64,000 bases of DNA from Mucilaginibacter achroorhodeus (GCF_007846095.1 NZ_VOEI01000002.1:434001-498000), one strand, 5' to 3'. Positions 9,503 to 18,354 are shown, counted from the stretch's first letter. Program-made: numbers and translations. Notes: generated by a model from the letters alone, not told the origin.

Positions 9503-10270
9503 ATGAAGAAGATATTTATACTTATTGCAATTTTAGCCGCTACTACTTCCTTACGTGCGAGTAATGATACTTTGGACAGCCTTAAACAAAAGCTCCAAAG
9601 CACTAAAAACGACACCCTAAAAGGCGGCATCTGCACTAAAATAGCTGGCGAATATTTAAAGTTTGATACTATAGTCAACCGAAATGTCCGTAACTATTAT
9701 CAAACGGAAGCTATCCACTGGACTTTAACAGCTTTACAGAACTATTCTTTTTACGAGGATACTTTAGGGATGCGCCGCAGCTTCGATGACTTGGCGCGTG
9801 TCTATATCGCACAGCACAAATACAGTCAGGCAAAATGGTTCTTGTTGCAGTCAACAAAAATTTCACGGAAATACAAAGACGCACCTGCTTTGATCAATTC
9901 GCTGGTAAAGCTTGCCAACGTTAAAATGGATAACAAGGAAACTAAACTTGCTATGCGTGACCTTAACGAAGCGCTCAATTTATCTATCAAATATAAGTTG
10001 CCTGCAATGGAAGCAACAGTGCAGCAAAACTATGCTTATCTCTATAATCGACTTAATGATAATGAGAAAGGTGATATTGCGGCCAAACGTGTGGCAGAAA
10101 TAAACGAACAGATCAAAAAGGATCAGGAAGTTAAAGATTTAGCTGCAGCCATGCCTAAGGATTCCATCACCGTTAAAAAGCCTGACTCTATCAAAAAGAA
10201 AAGGGTATTTACCGATAGAAAGAGCAACAAAACCGTAGCTTCCACAGCCAAAAAATTCGCTTCATTGTAA
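9503..10270 (+). CDS. Exported protein with TPR-like helices, function unknown
   Basis: About 255 residues. The frame extends upstream to a TTG at 9479, but ATG 9503 gives a proper signal peptide (MKKIFILIAILAATTSLRA), so I use that. The mature part has helix-pair sequence resembling tetratricopeptide repeats (for example DDLARVYIAQHKYSQAKWF and LVKLANVKMDNKETKLAMRDL, residues ~90-150) and a very basic lysine-rich C-terminus. Such N-terminal TPR segments often belong to Bacteroidota histidine kinases, but no kinase part follows. I do not assign a function. Confidence 0.65.
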   Translation: MKKIFILIAILAATTSLRASNDTLDSLKQKLQSTKNDTLKGGICTKIAGEYLKFDTIVNRNVRNYYQTEAIHWTLTALQNYSFYEDTLGMRRSFDDLARVYIAQHKYSQAKWFLLQSTKISRKYKDAPALINSLVKLANVKMDNKETKLAMRDLNEALNLSIKYKLPAMEATVQQNYAYLYNRLNDNEKGDIAAKRVAEINEQIKKDQEVKDLAAAMPKDSITVKKPDSIKKKRVFTDRKSNKTVASTAKKFASL

Positions 10271-10335
10271 GCACAAAAATCTCCGGCACATATATCGGTT
10301 TTAAACCTGCAAGCGTTTAAGATGTCAATAACAGC

Positions 10336-10896
10336 ATGAAGAAATACTTTTTGTTTTTGACGTTTTGCCTGGGTACAGTAGTTTTGTGCTCCTTTGTTAA
10401 ACAAGATGACGTTGACTTTGCGTCATTCAAGCAGAAATTTTTAGCGCTCATCAATCAAAAACGCGCTACCGGTTGCAATTGCGGTGGAAAGTGGTATCCG
10501 CCAGCACCCCCGCTAACCTGGAACGACGAACTGGAGGATGCCGCCCGCGGCCACGCCAAAGATATGGCCCGCCAAAACTATTTTAGCCATGATAGTAGAG
10601 ACGGCCGGAGCATGAACACCCGCATAGTACAAGCTGGTTACGAATTTAAGGGATGGAAAAACTTTATGACCGGCGAGAACATTGCCTTTGGACAGCAAAA
10701 TATTGAGGAAGTGCAGGCTGGTTGGTTTAAAAGCGAAGGCCATTGCAAAAACCTGATGAATCCTGGCTTTAAAGAAGTTGGCGTCGCTGAAAAAGACCGC
10801 TTTTGGGTTCAGGATTTTGGAGGCCGCGTTCCATTTAGCCCTGAGCAGCAAAGGCTAATGAAAGAAGGCAAAATGCGTTTGATACAGAAGTATTGA
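10336..10896 (+). CDS. CAP (SCP/PR-1) domain secreted protein
   Basis: 186 residues with an N-terminal signal sequence (YFLFLTFCLGTVVLCSF). The CAP domain runs from about residue 35 to 170 with all four signature elements: LTWNDELEDAARGHAKDMA (histidine 1), YFSHDS, TGENIAFG (glutamate) and SEGHCKNLMNPGFKEVGVA (second histidine). CAP proteins are secreted and often have proteolytic, lipid-binding or cell-wall-associated activities. The gene stands alone, convergent with the DUF1456 gene downstream. Confidence 0.9.
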   Translation: MKKYFLFLTFCLGTVVLCSFVKQDDVDFASFKQKFLALINQKRATGCNCGGKWYPPAPPLTWNDELEDAARGHAKDMARQNYFSHDSRDGRSMNTRIVQAGYEFKGWKNFMTGENIAFGQQNIEEVQAGWFKSEGHCKNLMNPGFKEVGVAEKDRFWVQDFGGRVPFSPEQQRLMKEGKMRLIQKY

Positions 10897-10932
10897 GTAA
10901 AGTCTAAAGTCAGTACAAATATTTTTTGCAAC

Positions 10933-11187
10933 TTAAGACTCAGAACTTGGGACTTTTTTCTCTTTAGCCGGCATGGGGCCACGTAAGTGTATAACCAATC
11001 CGTTTAAGAAATTGCGCAACAATTGGTCTTTACATTTCACAAAGTTAGGATGATCTTCGGCGCGAAAAATAGCACTTAGCTCTGTTTTAGTAGTACGAAA
11101 GTTTACCAGTGCCAATATGTTAATGATATCCTCATCGCGAAGCTTTAAGGCCACCCGCAACTTTTTCATGATCTCGTTATTGCTCAT
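10933..11187 (-). CDS. DUF1456 (YehS-like) single-domain protein
   Basis: 84 residues matching one copy of the DUF1456/YehS repeat: SNNEIMKKLRVALKLRDEDIINILAL, a charged linker, then FLNGLVIHLRGP. E. coli YehS carries two such domains in tandem, so this is a half-length version, followed by a short lysine-rich tail. The function of the family is unknown. The gene is convergent with the CAP gene and 20 bases from the pseudouridine synthase on the same strand. Confidence 0.8.
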   Translation of the reverse strand: MSNNEIMKKLRVALKLRDEDIINILALVNFRTTKTELSAIFRAEDHPNFVKCKDQLLRNFLNGLVIHLRGPMPAKEKKVPSSES

Positions 11188-11207
11188 AGCACAAATATAA
11201 TCTATTA

Positions 11208-11897
11208 TTATTCATCATAAGCCCAACCCATCAACTGCATTACCGATTGGAACTCGAGCTGCAATTTGGCGCTTATTATGATCTCCTGGCAGCTAACAGG
11301 ATGAGCGAACCGCAATTGTTTAGCATGTAGCAGCATGGTCTCCATTTCCCACTTATCCTTAAACATTTTATTTTGCTTATTACAACCATGCGTTCGGTCG
11401 CCGATGATGGGATGGAAAACATGCGCAAAGTGTTTACGCAGTTGGTGCATACGGCCAGTTTCTGGTTCTGCCAAAACCAACGAATATCTTGAAGTTGGAT
11501 GTTTGCCTAACGGAATATCCAACTCGGCCTGTTCAAGGGTTTTGTATTTAGTCAACGCATCCTGCAAGGCCCCATTCTCTTTTCGCAACGGATAATCAAT
11601 TGTTTCTTCATCAGGTGTAAATCCTCTCACTATGGCCAGGTATTGCTTTTTAACCCGGTTTTCCATAAAGGCCTGTTGCATGGCTATCTCACTCTCTTTA
11701 TCCAAAGCAAATAGCAGTACGCCTGCCGTTTTGCGGTCGATGCGGTGTGCCGGATAAACCTTCTGACCAATCTGATCTCGCAACAATTGAATGGCAAATT
11801 CAGAAACATCGGCAGCAATGGATGAGCGGTGCACCAGTAAACCGTGCGGCTTATTGATGGCGATAAGGTGCTCGTCGCGGTAAATGATCTCCAGCAT
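11208..11897 (-). CDS. truC: RluA-family pseudouridine synthase, TruC-like
   Basis: 229 residues. It contains the RluA-family catalytic segment AHRIDRKTAGVLLFALD (aspartate around residue 54), the opening LEIIYRDEHLIAINKPHGLLVH strand, the QYLAIVRG motif and the GRMHQLRKHFAH signature. No S4 domain is present and the length matches TruC, which makes pseudouridine 65 in tRNA. RluA relatives acting on rRNA cannot be excluded. Its ATG overlaps the stop codon of the upstream metallo-hydrolase by one base (TAATG), so the two are probably translationally coupled. Confidence 0.82.
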   Translation of the reverse strand: MLEIIYRDEHLIAINKPHGLLVHRSSIAADVSEFAIQLLRDQIGQKVYPAHRIDRKTAGVLLFALDKESEIAMQQAFMENRVKKQYLAIVRGFTPDEETIDYPLRKENGALQDALTKYKTLEQAELDIPLGKHPTSRYSLVLAEPETGRMHQLRKHFAHVFHPIIGDRTHGCNKQNKMFKDKWEMETMLLHAKQLRFAHPVSCQEIIISAKLQLEFQSVMQLMGWAYDE

Positions 11898-12730
11898 TAG
11901 CTTAAGGCAAACTGAAACTGGCCTGTTACCTGGTTAAGCACATGGCTTTCGCCGGCTGCAAGCGGTTGCGGATCTATCACAAAAACCTCGCTCTCATAGT
12001 ACCTTGATGCAATGCTTATTTTGGTCTCACCGGCGTGCTCGGCAAAAAATTGCAGCGCAAGTTCAGGATCATTATTGTCTTTAGATAGATGCGACAAGAG
12101 CACATGGCTCATGTAAGGTGGCCGATGCTCGATGAACATCTCCAGAGCCTGACGGTTTGAAAGATGGCCCTTGCCACCGCGGATCCGCTTTTTTAAGAAA
12201 TAAGGATACCTGCCCTGCTCAAGCATTTGCTCATCATAATTAGCTTCCAGGAAAACCGCATGGCATTGAGCAAAATGGCGGACGAGGTGTTCGCAAGGAG
12301 CACCGATATCTGTAAACACTCCTATCCGCGTGTCACCGTTAGTGATCATAAAACTGTGAGGTTCCACGGCGTCATGATGTTTTGGGAAAGGCATCACTTG
12401 CAAGTTACCTATCTGTACCATTTCGTATGAGCGTAAACTGAAACAAAGTTCTCGTGGCACCTCACCGCAATGATGTACGGTACCATCGGTAACATAAACC
12501 GGCAACTGGTATTTTTTTGCCAGCACGGCCAAGCCACGTATATGGTCGCTATGCTCATGAGAAATAAAAATGGCCTTCACTTTTTTTAGCGAAAGGCCAA
12601 GTCTAAGCATCCGCTTTTCCGTTTCGCGGCATGATATGCCAGCATCTATCAATACCGCTTCATGCTCATTACCAACATAATAACAGTTGCCGTTACTCCC
12701 CGAATTCAATGACGCTATAAACACCGGCAT
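11897..12730 (-). CDS. MBL-fold metallo-hydrolase, YycJ/WalJ-like
   Basis: About 277 residues starting at MPVFIASLNSGS. An upstream in-frame TTG exists, but ATG 12730 places the conserved SLNSGSNGNCYYV strand at the N-terminus as in the family. The zinc ligands are seen in HEHSDH (~residues 59-64), a later HHDAVEPHSF region, FTDIGAP and the C-terminal LLSHLSKDNND. YycJ/WalJ proteins are nuclease-like beta-lactamase-fold enzymes linked to coordination of cell division and DNA metabolism. Upstream partner of the truC-like gene. Exact substrate unknown. Confidence 0.85.
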   Translation of the reverse strand: MPVFIASLNSGSNGNCYYVGNEHEAVLIDAGISCRETEKRMLRLGLSLKKVKAIFISHEHSDHIRGLAVLAKKYQLPVYVTDGTVHHCGEVPRELCFSLRSYEMVQIGNLQVMPFPKHHDAVEPHSFMITNGDTRIGVFTDIGAPCEHLVRHFAQCHAVFLEANYDEQMLEQGRYPYFLKKRIRGGKGHLSNRQALEMFIEHRPPYMSHVLLSHLSKDNNDPELALQFFAEHAGETKISIASRYYESEVFVIDPQPLAAGESHVLNQVTGQFQFALS

Positions 12731-12876
12731 AAGCTGCAATTTAATGGTTTATACGGAAATACTAAAAGTTTTAGTTGAGAGATTTTCAACACTTGATTAT
12801 CAAATAAATCTCACTTTAATGATACCAAATACGTTGACGGCATATTATGATTATTATTGTGTAGAAAAACATACCT

Positions 12877-14019
12877 ATGCTATCAGAACCTACGTACCTG
12901 CCCGCCCGTATCGTGGCACCTGAGATTGAGGAGCACTTTAAAAAATACCAGTTAGCGGCTAAAGGCGAAAATAATAACAGTGTGGCTTCAGCTCCTGACC
13001 TGCACATCATAGAAGCGGTTATAGACGTAGCATTTTGGGCCAGCATGCGCCGCGAGGAAGGGCATTCGCCTAACATTTCGCTGGCTTTATTGCAGCCTTA
13101 CCAATCTGAGAAGCCCTTGATATTTGGAGAGAAATTACGACTAACGCCACAGAACCTAATTAAATTGGCACCTGCTGTTGAACAACCCGGTATTCACTTG
13201 GGCGTTTGGCTTGATGGCGACGACCTTTTTATATGGGGTACAACGCACTACGTACCCGCTTTATGCTTTGTATTGGAGGTGATAGAGCCGGGACTGCTGG
13301 TAATCAAACACCGGCGGGTAGATGGTTTTGGCAAATATGTTAATGTTGCCGTACTACAAGGCGACCAGATAAAGGTGCTTGATGAAACTACCATGGGTAT
13401 AGCTGACTGCCCGGCACTAATAAAATCGTTACAAGCGATGCCTTTGCCTGCTTACATGGGCGAATCGTTTAGTATACTGGTGCAACTGGCGGCATCAATG
13501 CGTTTACATAAGCGGGGCGGCCTGGTGTTCATCGTACCGGCAGGAACAGAAACCTGGCGCGACTCGATCGTTCAGCCTGTTAAATATCCTGTTGTACCGC
13601 CTTATACGGCAATAAATGACCTGATGAAGCAAAAATACCAGGCAATAGATAAACTGGAGTGGAGAGAGTCGTTGTTAGAAGCTATCGATCTGATAGGCGG
13701 GTTCACAGCTGTTGATGGTGCAACTATTATTACTGATAAATACGACCTGCTGGCATTTGGTGCAAAAGCTGCAAGGGCAGAACATAGTTTACCCGTTGGT
13801 GAGATCATCATGACGGAACCTGTTGCAGATGGCCGTGCGCGACGAGTGCACCCCGCTCAAAACGGCGGTAGTAGGCATCTGGCAGCAGCACAATTTGTGA
13901 GCGACCAGCACGATGCTATTGCCTTAGTAGCATCACAGGACGGGCAGTTTACGGTTTTTGCGTGGTCGCTGCAGGTTGGCTTGGTGCATGCGCACAGGAT
14001 AGATGTGTTATTGTTATGA
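12877..14019 (+). CDS. DACNV-type sensor protein with a divergent DisA-like (diadenylate cyclase) domain
   Basis: 380 residues. The N-terminal ~200 residues resemble the DACNV sensor domain found fused to nucleotide-cyclase-like modules in Bacteroidota. The C-terminal part (residues ~265-375) follows the DisA_N/CdaA layout: D280-G281-A282 followed by two strands, GEII, then NGGSRHLAAAQF (R333-H334) and DAIALVASQDGQFTVFAW. Canonical cyclases carry DGA and a G-T-R-H-R motif that bind ATP. Here the second arginine is replaced by leucine, so activity may be altered or lost. The gene stands alone and ends in a bidirectional terminator. Domain assignment is from pattern recognition. Confidence 0.65.
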   Translation: MLSEPTYLPARIVAPEIEEHFKKYQLAAKGENNNSVASAPDLHIIEAVIDVAFWASMRREEGHSPNISLALLQPYQSEKPLIFGEKLRLTPQNLIKLAPAVEQPGIHLGVWLDGDDLFIWGTTHYVPALCFVLEVIEPGLLVIKHRRVDGFGKYVNVAVLQGDQIKVLDETTMGIADCPALIKSLQAMPLPAYMGESFSILVQLAASMRLHKRGGLVFIVPAGTETWRDSIVQPVKYPVVPPYTAINDLMKQKYQAIDKLEWRESLLEAIDLIGGFTAVDGATIITDKYDLLAFGAKAARAEHSLPVGEIIMTEPVADGRARRVHPAQNGGSRHLAAAQFVSDQHDAIALVASQDGQFTVFAWSLQVGLVHAHRIDVLLL

Positions 14020-14054
14020 TCTATCAAGATGTACTCAAGAAGATACATAAAGTG

Positions 14055-14087
14055 AAAAGCCGCAGAGATTCTCTCTCTGCGGCTTTT
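14055..14087. terminator. Bidirectional terminator
   Basis: A 14-bp stem (AAAAGCCGCAGAGA / TCTCTGCGGCTTTT) with a short loop, flanked by A- and T-runs on both sides, lies between the convergent DACNV gene and the small GNAT gene. It can serve both. Confidence 0.9.
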
Positions 14088-14115
14088 ATTTGTATACTCG
14101 TTGTTTACTACAATT

Positions 14116-14400
14116 TTATGCAACTATCCTGTCCCACTCCGGATGTTTCTTTAAAAAGATCTGCACATACGCACAAAGCGGAACCACTTTCTGGCCTTTG
14201 CCTTCTATAAAACTAAACGCCTTTTCAACCAACGCTTCTGCCACACCCTGGCCTTGCAAAGCCTCAGGTACTTCGGTATGGATAAGATAGATCTTCTCGC
14301 CGCGCACCTGGTAGTCGATAAACGAGCGTTGACCGTCTATCGTTAATTCAAAGTTGTGAATAGCTTCATTATCTACAAGTTCAATATCATCAAATTTCAT
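14116..14400 (-). CDS. Small GNAT-like N-acetyltransferase (YjdJ type)
   Basis: 94 residues forming the short acetyltransferase of the YjdJ/Gcn5-related group. The ELTIDGQRSFIDYQVRGEKIYLIHTEVPEALQGQGVAEALVEKA pattern contains the acetyl-CoA loop Q-G-Q-G-V-A, followed by VVPLCAYVQIFLKKHPEW. Such small proteins probably acetylate a metabolite or act on aminoacyl groups. Their substrates are not known. The start overlaps the stop of the upstream hydrolase by four bases, so it is the last gene of a minus-strand operon with the hydrolase and the dioxygenase. Confidence 0.88.
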   Translation of the reverse strand: MKFDDIELVDNEAIHNFELTIDGQRSFIDYQVRGEKIYLIHTEVPEALQGQGVAEALVEKAFSFIEGKGQKVVPLCAYVQIFLKKHPEWDRIVA

Positions 14401-15035
14401 GTTTCATTTTTTGATTTAAATACCAAATCGTTAGCCAGTTTAACTTCATCATAAGTTACTGTATGTGGCCTGCTCGGATAAACTTTTAAAGTCACTTGTG
14501 CTCCCAAGCCTTTCAAAACTTCAACGCTTTCCTCAACCCGACTTAGCGGGACATGCTGATCAGGATCACCAGTAGAAATTAAAACCGGCGTGTTTTTGAA
14601 ATCGCCTTTGTAATTGCTAACATCCAATTCCTCTCCTATTAATCCACCGGTAAAAGCAATTACGCCTCCATATTGTTTGGCATTGCGGGCAACATACTCT
14701 AAGGAAAGACAAGCTCCTTGTGAAAAACCTGAAAAATAAATGTTCTCTGTGGCAACACCATCGGCGATAGCCCGCTTAACCGTTTCATCTATTAAGGCTA
14801 AAGCCGAAGATAGCGCAGGTTCGTTCTGTACAACAGGCGCCAGGAAACTGTAAGGATACCAGCTGTTGTTTGTAGCCTGCGGCGCGTAAATGGCTGCATT
14901 CTCTATCTTAAATTCTTTGGCTAAACGCATAATATCATTTGCGCTTGCACCTCTGCCATGTATGGCTATTATGGCAGCATTTGCACCGGCAGCAGCTGCG
15001 CCACCGGTGATTATTTGCTTGCTATGTGTGTACAT
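14397..15035 (-). CDS. Alpha/beta hydrolase, phospholipase/carboxylesterase family
   Basis: 212 residues with an AIIAIHGRGASANDI oxyanion strand near residue 22, the nucleophile elbow GFSQGA (serine ~105), aspartate in STGDPDQHVP (~residue 155) and histidine in SRPHTV (~190). This is the YpfH/Est-type small carboxylesterase layout. It overlaps the GNAT gene (4 bases) and touches the ring-cleaving dioxygenase stop. In other bacteria the same hydrolase-dioxygenase pairing (MhqD/MhqO) is part of quinone detoxification, which may also apply here. Confidence 0.9.
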   Translation of the reverse strand: MYTHSKQIITGGAAAAGANAAIIAIHGRGASANDIMRLAKEFKIENAAIYAPQATNNSWYPYSFLAPVVQNEPALSSALALIDETVKRAIADGVATENIYFSGFSQGACLSLEYVARNAKQYGGVIAFTGGLIGEELDVSNYKGDFKNTPVLISTGDPDQHVPLSRVEESVEVLKGLGAQVTLKVYPSRPHTVTYDEVKLANDLVFKSKNET

Positions 15036-15973
15036 CAGTCTAATTTTGGTAAAGTGGTTTCTAAACTTGCCCTGTACTCTTCGTATTGCACCGGCAATTT
15101 TAAGTGCGTACCTAATTCTTCCACGCTTTCATCAACGGCAAAGCCAGGGTTATCGGTAGCTATCTCAAACAAAACACCACCCGGTTCGCGGAAGTATAAC
15201 GAGTAAAAATAGTTTCGATCAATCTTTTCAGTAATGTGCAATCCTAAAGCGGCTATTTTATCACGATACTGCATCAATACCTCATCATTTTTCACTCTGA
15301 AGGCTACGTGATGAACAGACCCTCCGGCAACGTGACCGGCAACTTCTCCCGCCACCTCAACCAGGTCAACTATATTTGCATTGTCCACCGCATCGGTTAC
15401 AAAGCGGTAACGGTTAACGTGCTGCTCCAACAATTTATACCCAAATATATTTGTCAATATATCTGCAGTTGGCTGCATTTTATTAGTAGTGATGGTAATG
15501 TTGTGAAAGCCTTTTGTAGCGTTTTCTGCCTTTATCTCGTCAGTCTCCCAAGGCAGGCGTTTATCAAGTGTTTTAGAAACGATCAGCTCCAGTTTTAGGC
15601 CATCAGGATCTAAAAAAGTAAGATACTGCTCACCAAATTTCTCGGCCGGCTTGTTGTAAATCACATTGTGCTTTTCAAAACGGTTAAGCCAAAAATCCAG
15701 GCTTCCCTCTGGTACAGAGTAACCAATTTCACTGGCTTGTCTGGCACCTCTCCTACCTGCGCTAATTCCTTCCCAGGGGAAGAATGTTAATATAGTGCCC
15801 GGCGTACCTCCTTTATCGCCATAATACAAGTGGTAAGTTTCAGGGTCATCAAAATTGACGGTCTTTTTAACCATCCTTAAGCCCAAAACTTTTGTGTAAA
15901 AATCGTGATTTCGTTTTGCGTTGCCGGCTATCGCTGTGATGTGATGAAGGCCGTTTATAGTTGTGTTTTCCAT
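15035..15973 (-). CDS. VOC-family ring-cleaving dioxygenase (MhqO/LinE-like)
   Basis: About 312 residues from ATG 15973; the longer open frame adds 12 residues without family similarity. Two vicinal-oxygen-chelate halves are visible. GLHHITAIAGNAKRNHDFYTKVLGL opens the first, and HNITITTNKMQPTADILTNIFGY and HHVAFRVKNDE belong to the second, with the metal-ligand glutamate in GGVLFEIATD. Family members cleave hydroquinone-like aromatics or act in quinone/electrophile resistance (MhqO). It is followed at one-base overlap by the MhqD-like hydrolase, supporting a detoxification pair. Confidence 0.88.
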   Translation of the reverse strand: MENTTINGLHHITAIAGNAKRNHDFYTKVLGLRMVKKTVNFDDPETYHLYYGDKGGTPGTILTFFPWEGISAGRRGARQASEIGYSVPEGSLDFWLNRFEKHNVIYNKPAEKFGEQYLTFLDPDGLKLELIVSKTLDKRLPWETDEIKAENATKGFHNITITTNKMQPTADILTNIFGYKLLEQHVNRYRFVTDAVDNANIVDLVEVAGEVAGHVAGGSVHHVAFRVKNDEVLMQYRDKIAALGLHITEKIDRNYFYSLYFREPGGVLFEIATDNPGFAVDESVEELGTHLKLPVQYEEYRASLETTLPKLD

Positions 15974-16066
15974 GATCTTTCGTTTTGTATGATACAAAGA
16001 TAGCGGCAAAGCACAAGCCCCCTAATAATGTAAATTAAGGCGAAAAGTTAATGTAGATTAAGCTGA

Positions 16067-16648
16067 TTATTTAACCAAAGTGGTATTCAGCATCTTGCTT
16101 AAAAACTCCGGCGTTACACCGATGTAGGATGCAACTTGTTTTTGCGGAAGCGAGCGTATCAAAGATGGATAAAGCTCGCAAAAGTTGGCGTAGCGTTCCA
16201 TAGCAGCCAACACAGAATTATCAACCTGCCTGTGCTGGTAGGTTGCCAGCGCCTTTTGGGCAAGCACCCGGTTAAAATGTTCAAATTTGGGGATGCGGGT
16301 ATTAAGCTCCTCAAAGTCGTTTTTAGTAACGTAAAGAACCTCGGTTTCGTCAATAGCGTCAATGTTTAAACGGGCCGGTTCGCCGGTAAGGTAGCTGCGC
16401 ATGTCTGTTATCCACCAACCTGCAGGAGCAAATTGCAGCACATGCTCCGTTCCGTTCTTATCCACGGCATAACTACGTAAACAACCCGAAATTACAAAGA
16501 TGGAACGATTGCTAACGTCACCCGCCTCAAGCAAAAACTGCTTCTTTTTTATTTTTTTATAGTGAAAGCGGGAAATGATCTCCTGCTGTTCATCCGCGGA
16601 AAGCAATACGTAGTTGGCAATATTATCTAACAGAAGCTGGTGCTGCAT
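16067..16648 (-). CDS. Crp/Fnr-family transcriptional regulator
   Basis: 193 residues. The cyclic-nucleotide-binding-like beta-roll spans residues ~20-115 (FLLEAGDVSNRSIFVISGCLRSYAVDKNG, then LQFAPAGWWITD). A short C-terminal helix-turn-helix contains LPQKQVASYIGVTPEFLSKMLN. The usual arginine-serine phosphate cassette for cAMP is not evident, so the ligand is unknown. This type is very common in Bacteroidota next to genes it controls. It sits 93 bases before the dioxygenase gene and 16 bases after fabF on the same strand. Regulation of the dioxygenase operon is plausible. Confidence 0.88.
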   Translation of the reverse strand: MQHQLLLDNIANYVLLSADEQQEIISRFHYKKIKKKQFLLEAGDVSNRSIFVISGCLRSYAVDKNGTEHVLQFAPAGWWITDMRSYLTGEPARLNIDAIDETEVLYVTKNDFEELNTRIPKFEHFNRVLAQKALATYQHRQVDNSVLAAMERYANFCELYPSLIRSLPQKQVASYIGVTPEFLSKMLNTTLVK

Positions 16649-16664
16649 TTACGAATATACGTAT

Positions 16665-17903
16665 TTAAGCCTTTTTAAATACTGCTATGCCGTTATGGCC
16701 GCCAAAACCGAAGGTGTTGCTCAACGCAACATTAACCTGCTTGTCTATCGCCTCCTTAGTAACAATATGTAAGCCGGCCGGTACTTCAGGGTCTATAGTT
16801 TGTGTGTTGATGGTTGGTGGAATAATATTATCCTGGATAGCCTTAATAGCAACTATTGCTTCGATGGCACCGGCAGCACCAAGCAAGTGACCAGTCATCG
16901 ATTTAGTTGCACTTATAGCGAAATTTTTATTATCGCCAAACACTGCGTGGATAGCTTTCGACTCGCTTAGATCGCCTACCGGGGTTGATGTAGCATGTGC
17001 ATTTACATAGTTTACTTCATCAGCGTTAAGGCCGCCATCTTCAAGAGCGAGCTTCATGCCACGGATAGCGCCCTTGCCTTCAGGATGAGTGGCGGTAATA
17101 TGGTAGGCATCTGATGTCATGGCTGCACCTGCAACCTCGGCATATATTTTAGCGCCACGGGCTTTTGCGTGTTCATATTCCTCAAAAATCAAAACGCCGG
17201 CGCCTTCGCCCATCACAAAGCCATCGCGCTCTATATCAAACGGACGAGATGCCGCTAACGGTGAATCATTACGCGTTGATAAGGCCTTAAGTGCATTATA
17301 CCCTCCAATTGAACCTTCGCTGATAGGGGCATCGGCACCACCGGTTACAATGATCTTAGCTTTACCCCAACGGATATAATTGAACGCATCCATAATTGCA
17401 GTATTAGCTGAAGCGCATGCAGAAACTGCAGAAAAATTTACGCCCATAAACCCGTATTTTATGGATATGAGGCCCGATGCCATGTTCACCAATGTTTTTG
17501 GGATAAAGAACGGGTTAAAGTGCGGGGCATGATCTGTTGCAGCATATTCTTTCATTTGCTGCTCAAAGGTTTCAAAACCACCTTGTGCAGAACCCATTAT
17601 AACGCCTATATCAAAAGGGTCAACGCTATTGGTGTCGAAGCCTGAATCTTCTACAGCTTGTTTAGCAGCAGCCAGGGCATATTGAGTGTAGAGGTCGCTG
17701 CGTTTAATTTCGTTACGGTCAAGGTGGTCGGCAGATCTGAAGTCTTTCACCTCACAAGCAAAATGTGTTTTAAAATGCTCAGCATTAAAATGCGTAATGG
17801 CGGCTGCATTGCTACGGCCATTAACTATGTTAGTCCAAAAACTTTTGATATCGTTGCCCGCCGGGGATACAACACCCAAGCCCGTAATAACCACTCTCTT
17901 CAT
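16665..17903 (-). CDS. fabF: Beta-ketoacyl-ACP synthase II
   Basis: About 412 residues starting at MKRVVITGLGVVSPAGND; the longer frame upstream has no family match. The Cys-His-His triad is visible: cysteine in SACASANTAI (~residue 165), histidine in NAHATSTPVGD (~302) and histidine in SMTGHLLGAAGA (~339), with the C-terminal NTFGFGGHN. FabF elongates acyl-ACP with malonyl-ACP in fatty acid synthesis. An acpP gene, often next to fabF, is not seen here; instead a Crp-type regulator follows. Confidence 0.95.
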   Translation of the reverse strand: MKRVVITGLGVVSPAGNDIKSFWTNIVNGRSNAAAITHFNAEHFKTHFACEVKDFRSADHLDRNEIKRSDLYTQYALAAAKQAVEDSGFDTNSVDPFDIGVIMGSAQGGFETFEQQMKEYAATDHAPHFNPFFIPKTLVNMASGLISIKYGFMGVNFSAVSACASANTAIMDAFNYIRWGKAKIIVTGGADAPISEGSIGGYNALKALSTRNDSPLAASRPFDIERDGFVMGEGAGVLIFEEYEHAKARGAKIYAEVAGAAMTSDAYHITATHPEGKGAIRGMKLALEDGGLNADEVNYVNAHATSTPVGDLSESKAIHAVFGDNKNFAISATKSMTGHLLGAAGAIEAIVAIKAIQDNIIPPTINTQTIDPEVPAGLHIVTKEAIDKQVNVALSNTFGFGGHNGIAVFKKA

Positions 17904-18041
17904 AAAAATTAGCTTGCTAAAAGTCGGCCAAAGTAAAGGCAGCCGCAGCAATTGCGGCGCAAAGGTAAATAAGTATGTAAATAAATTCACATCCTTATTG
18001 CTAACTTTATTTACAAGTTAAACTCGGTTAACTTAAAATGA

Positions 18042-18049
18042 TATTTTTG
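18042..18049 (+). promoter_or_regulatory. Possible -7 promoter box (TATTTTTG)
   Basis: Matches the Bacteroidota -7 consensus TAnnTTTG and lies 18 bases before the ATG of the small protein at 18068. No good TTTG -33 element is found at the right distance, so support is partial. Confidence 0.3.
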
Positions 18050-18067
18050 CGCACAAATAATAAAATT

Positions 18068-18313
18068 ATGCAAGAACCATTTGACGTACTGATTGGCGGC
18101 GTTGTTTACTCCGTTTTTCCTGAAGAAGATAATGTATATACCATATTTAAGGCTGGCGAAGAATTTGGTAAAATTGAAAAAGACACTGATAATGTGTGGA
18201 TAATGCTTAACCCTGAAACAGAAACACCCATGTTTGGCGATATACCGGAGGTTGACGCCATTGGCCAGGCCATTAGCAATTACGTTCACGAAGAGGACGA
18301 AGAAGCTGAATAA
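18068..18313 (+). CDS. Small acidic conserved-type protein, unknown
   Basis: 81 residues from ATG 18068 (an upstream in-frame start gives 10 extra residues without sense). The sequence is acidic and strand-rich: FDVLIGGVVYSVFPEEDNVYTIFKAGEEFGKIEKDTDNVW, then an LNPETETPMFGDIPEVDAIGQAI helix and a run of acidic residues at the end. It has no signal peptide or membrane segment, so is cytoplasmic. It looks like a single-domain protein common in this order, but I cannot name it. It is divergent from fabF. Confidence 0.6.
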   Translation: MQEPFDVLIGGVVYSVFPEEDNVYTIFKAGEEFGKIEKDTDNVWIMLNPETETPMFGDIPEVDAIGQAISNYVHEEDEEAE

Positions 18314-18354
18314 ACATTTGTATATTTAAGCAACCTCTAAAACCCCCGATATTA

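Noticed and set aside
10897..10970. Imperfect AAGTC-type repeats between the CAP and DUF1456 genes as a repeat element
   Set aside because: The copies are too short and irregular to be distinguished from chance; a weak convergent terminator is as likely.
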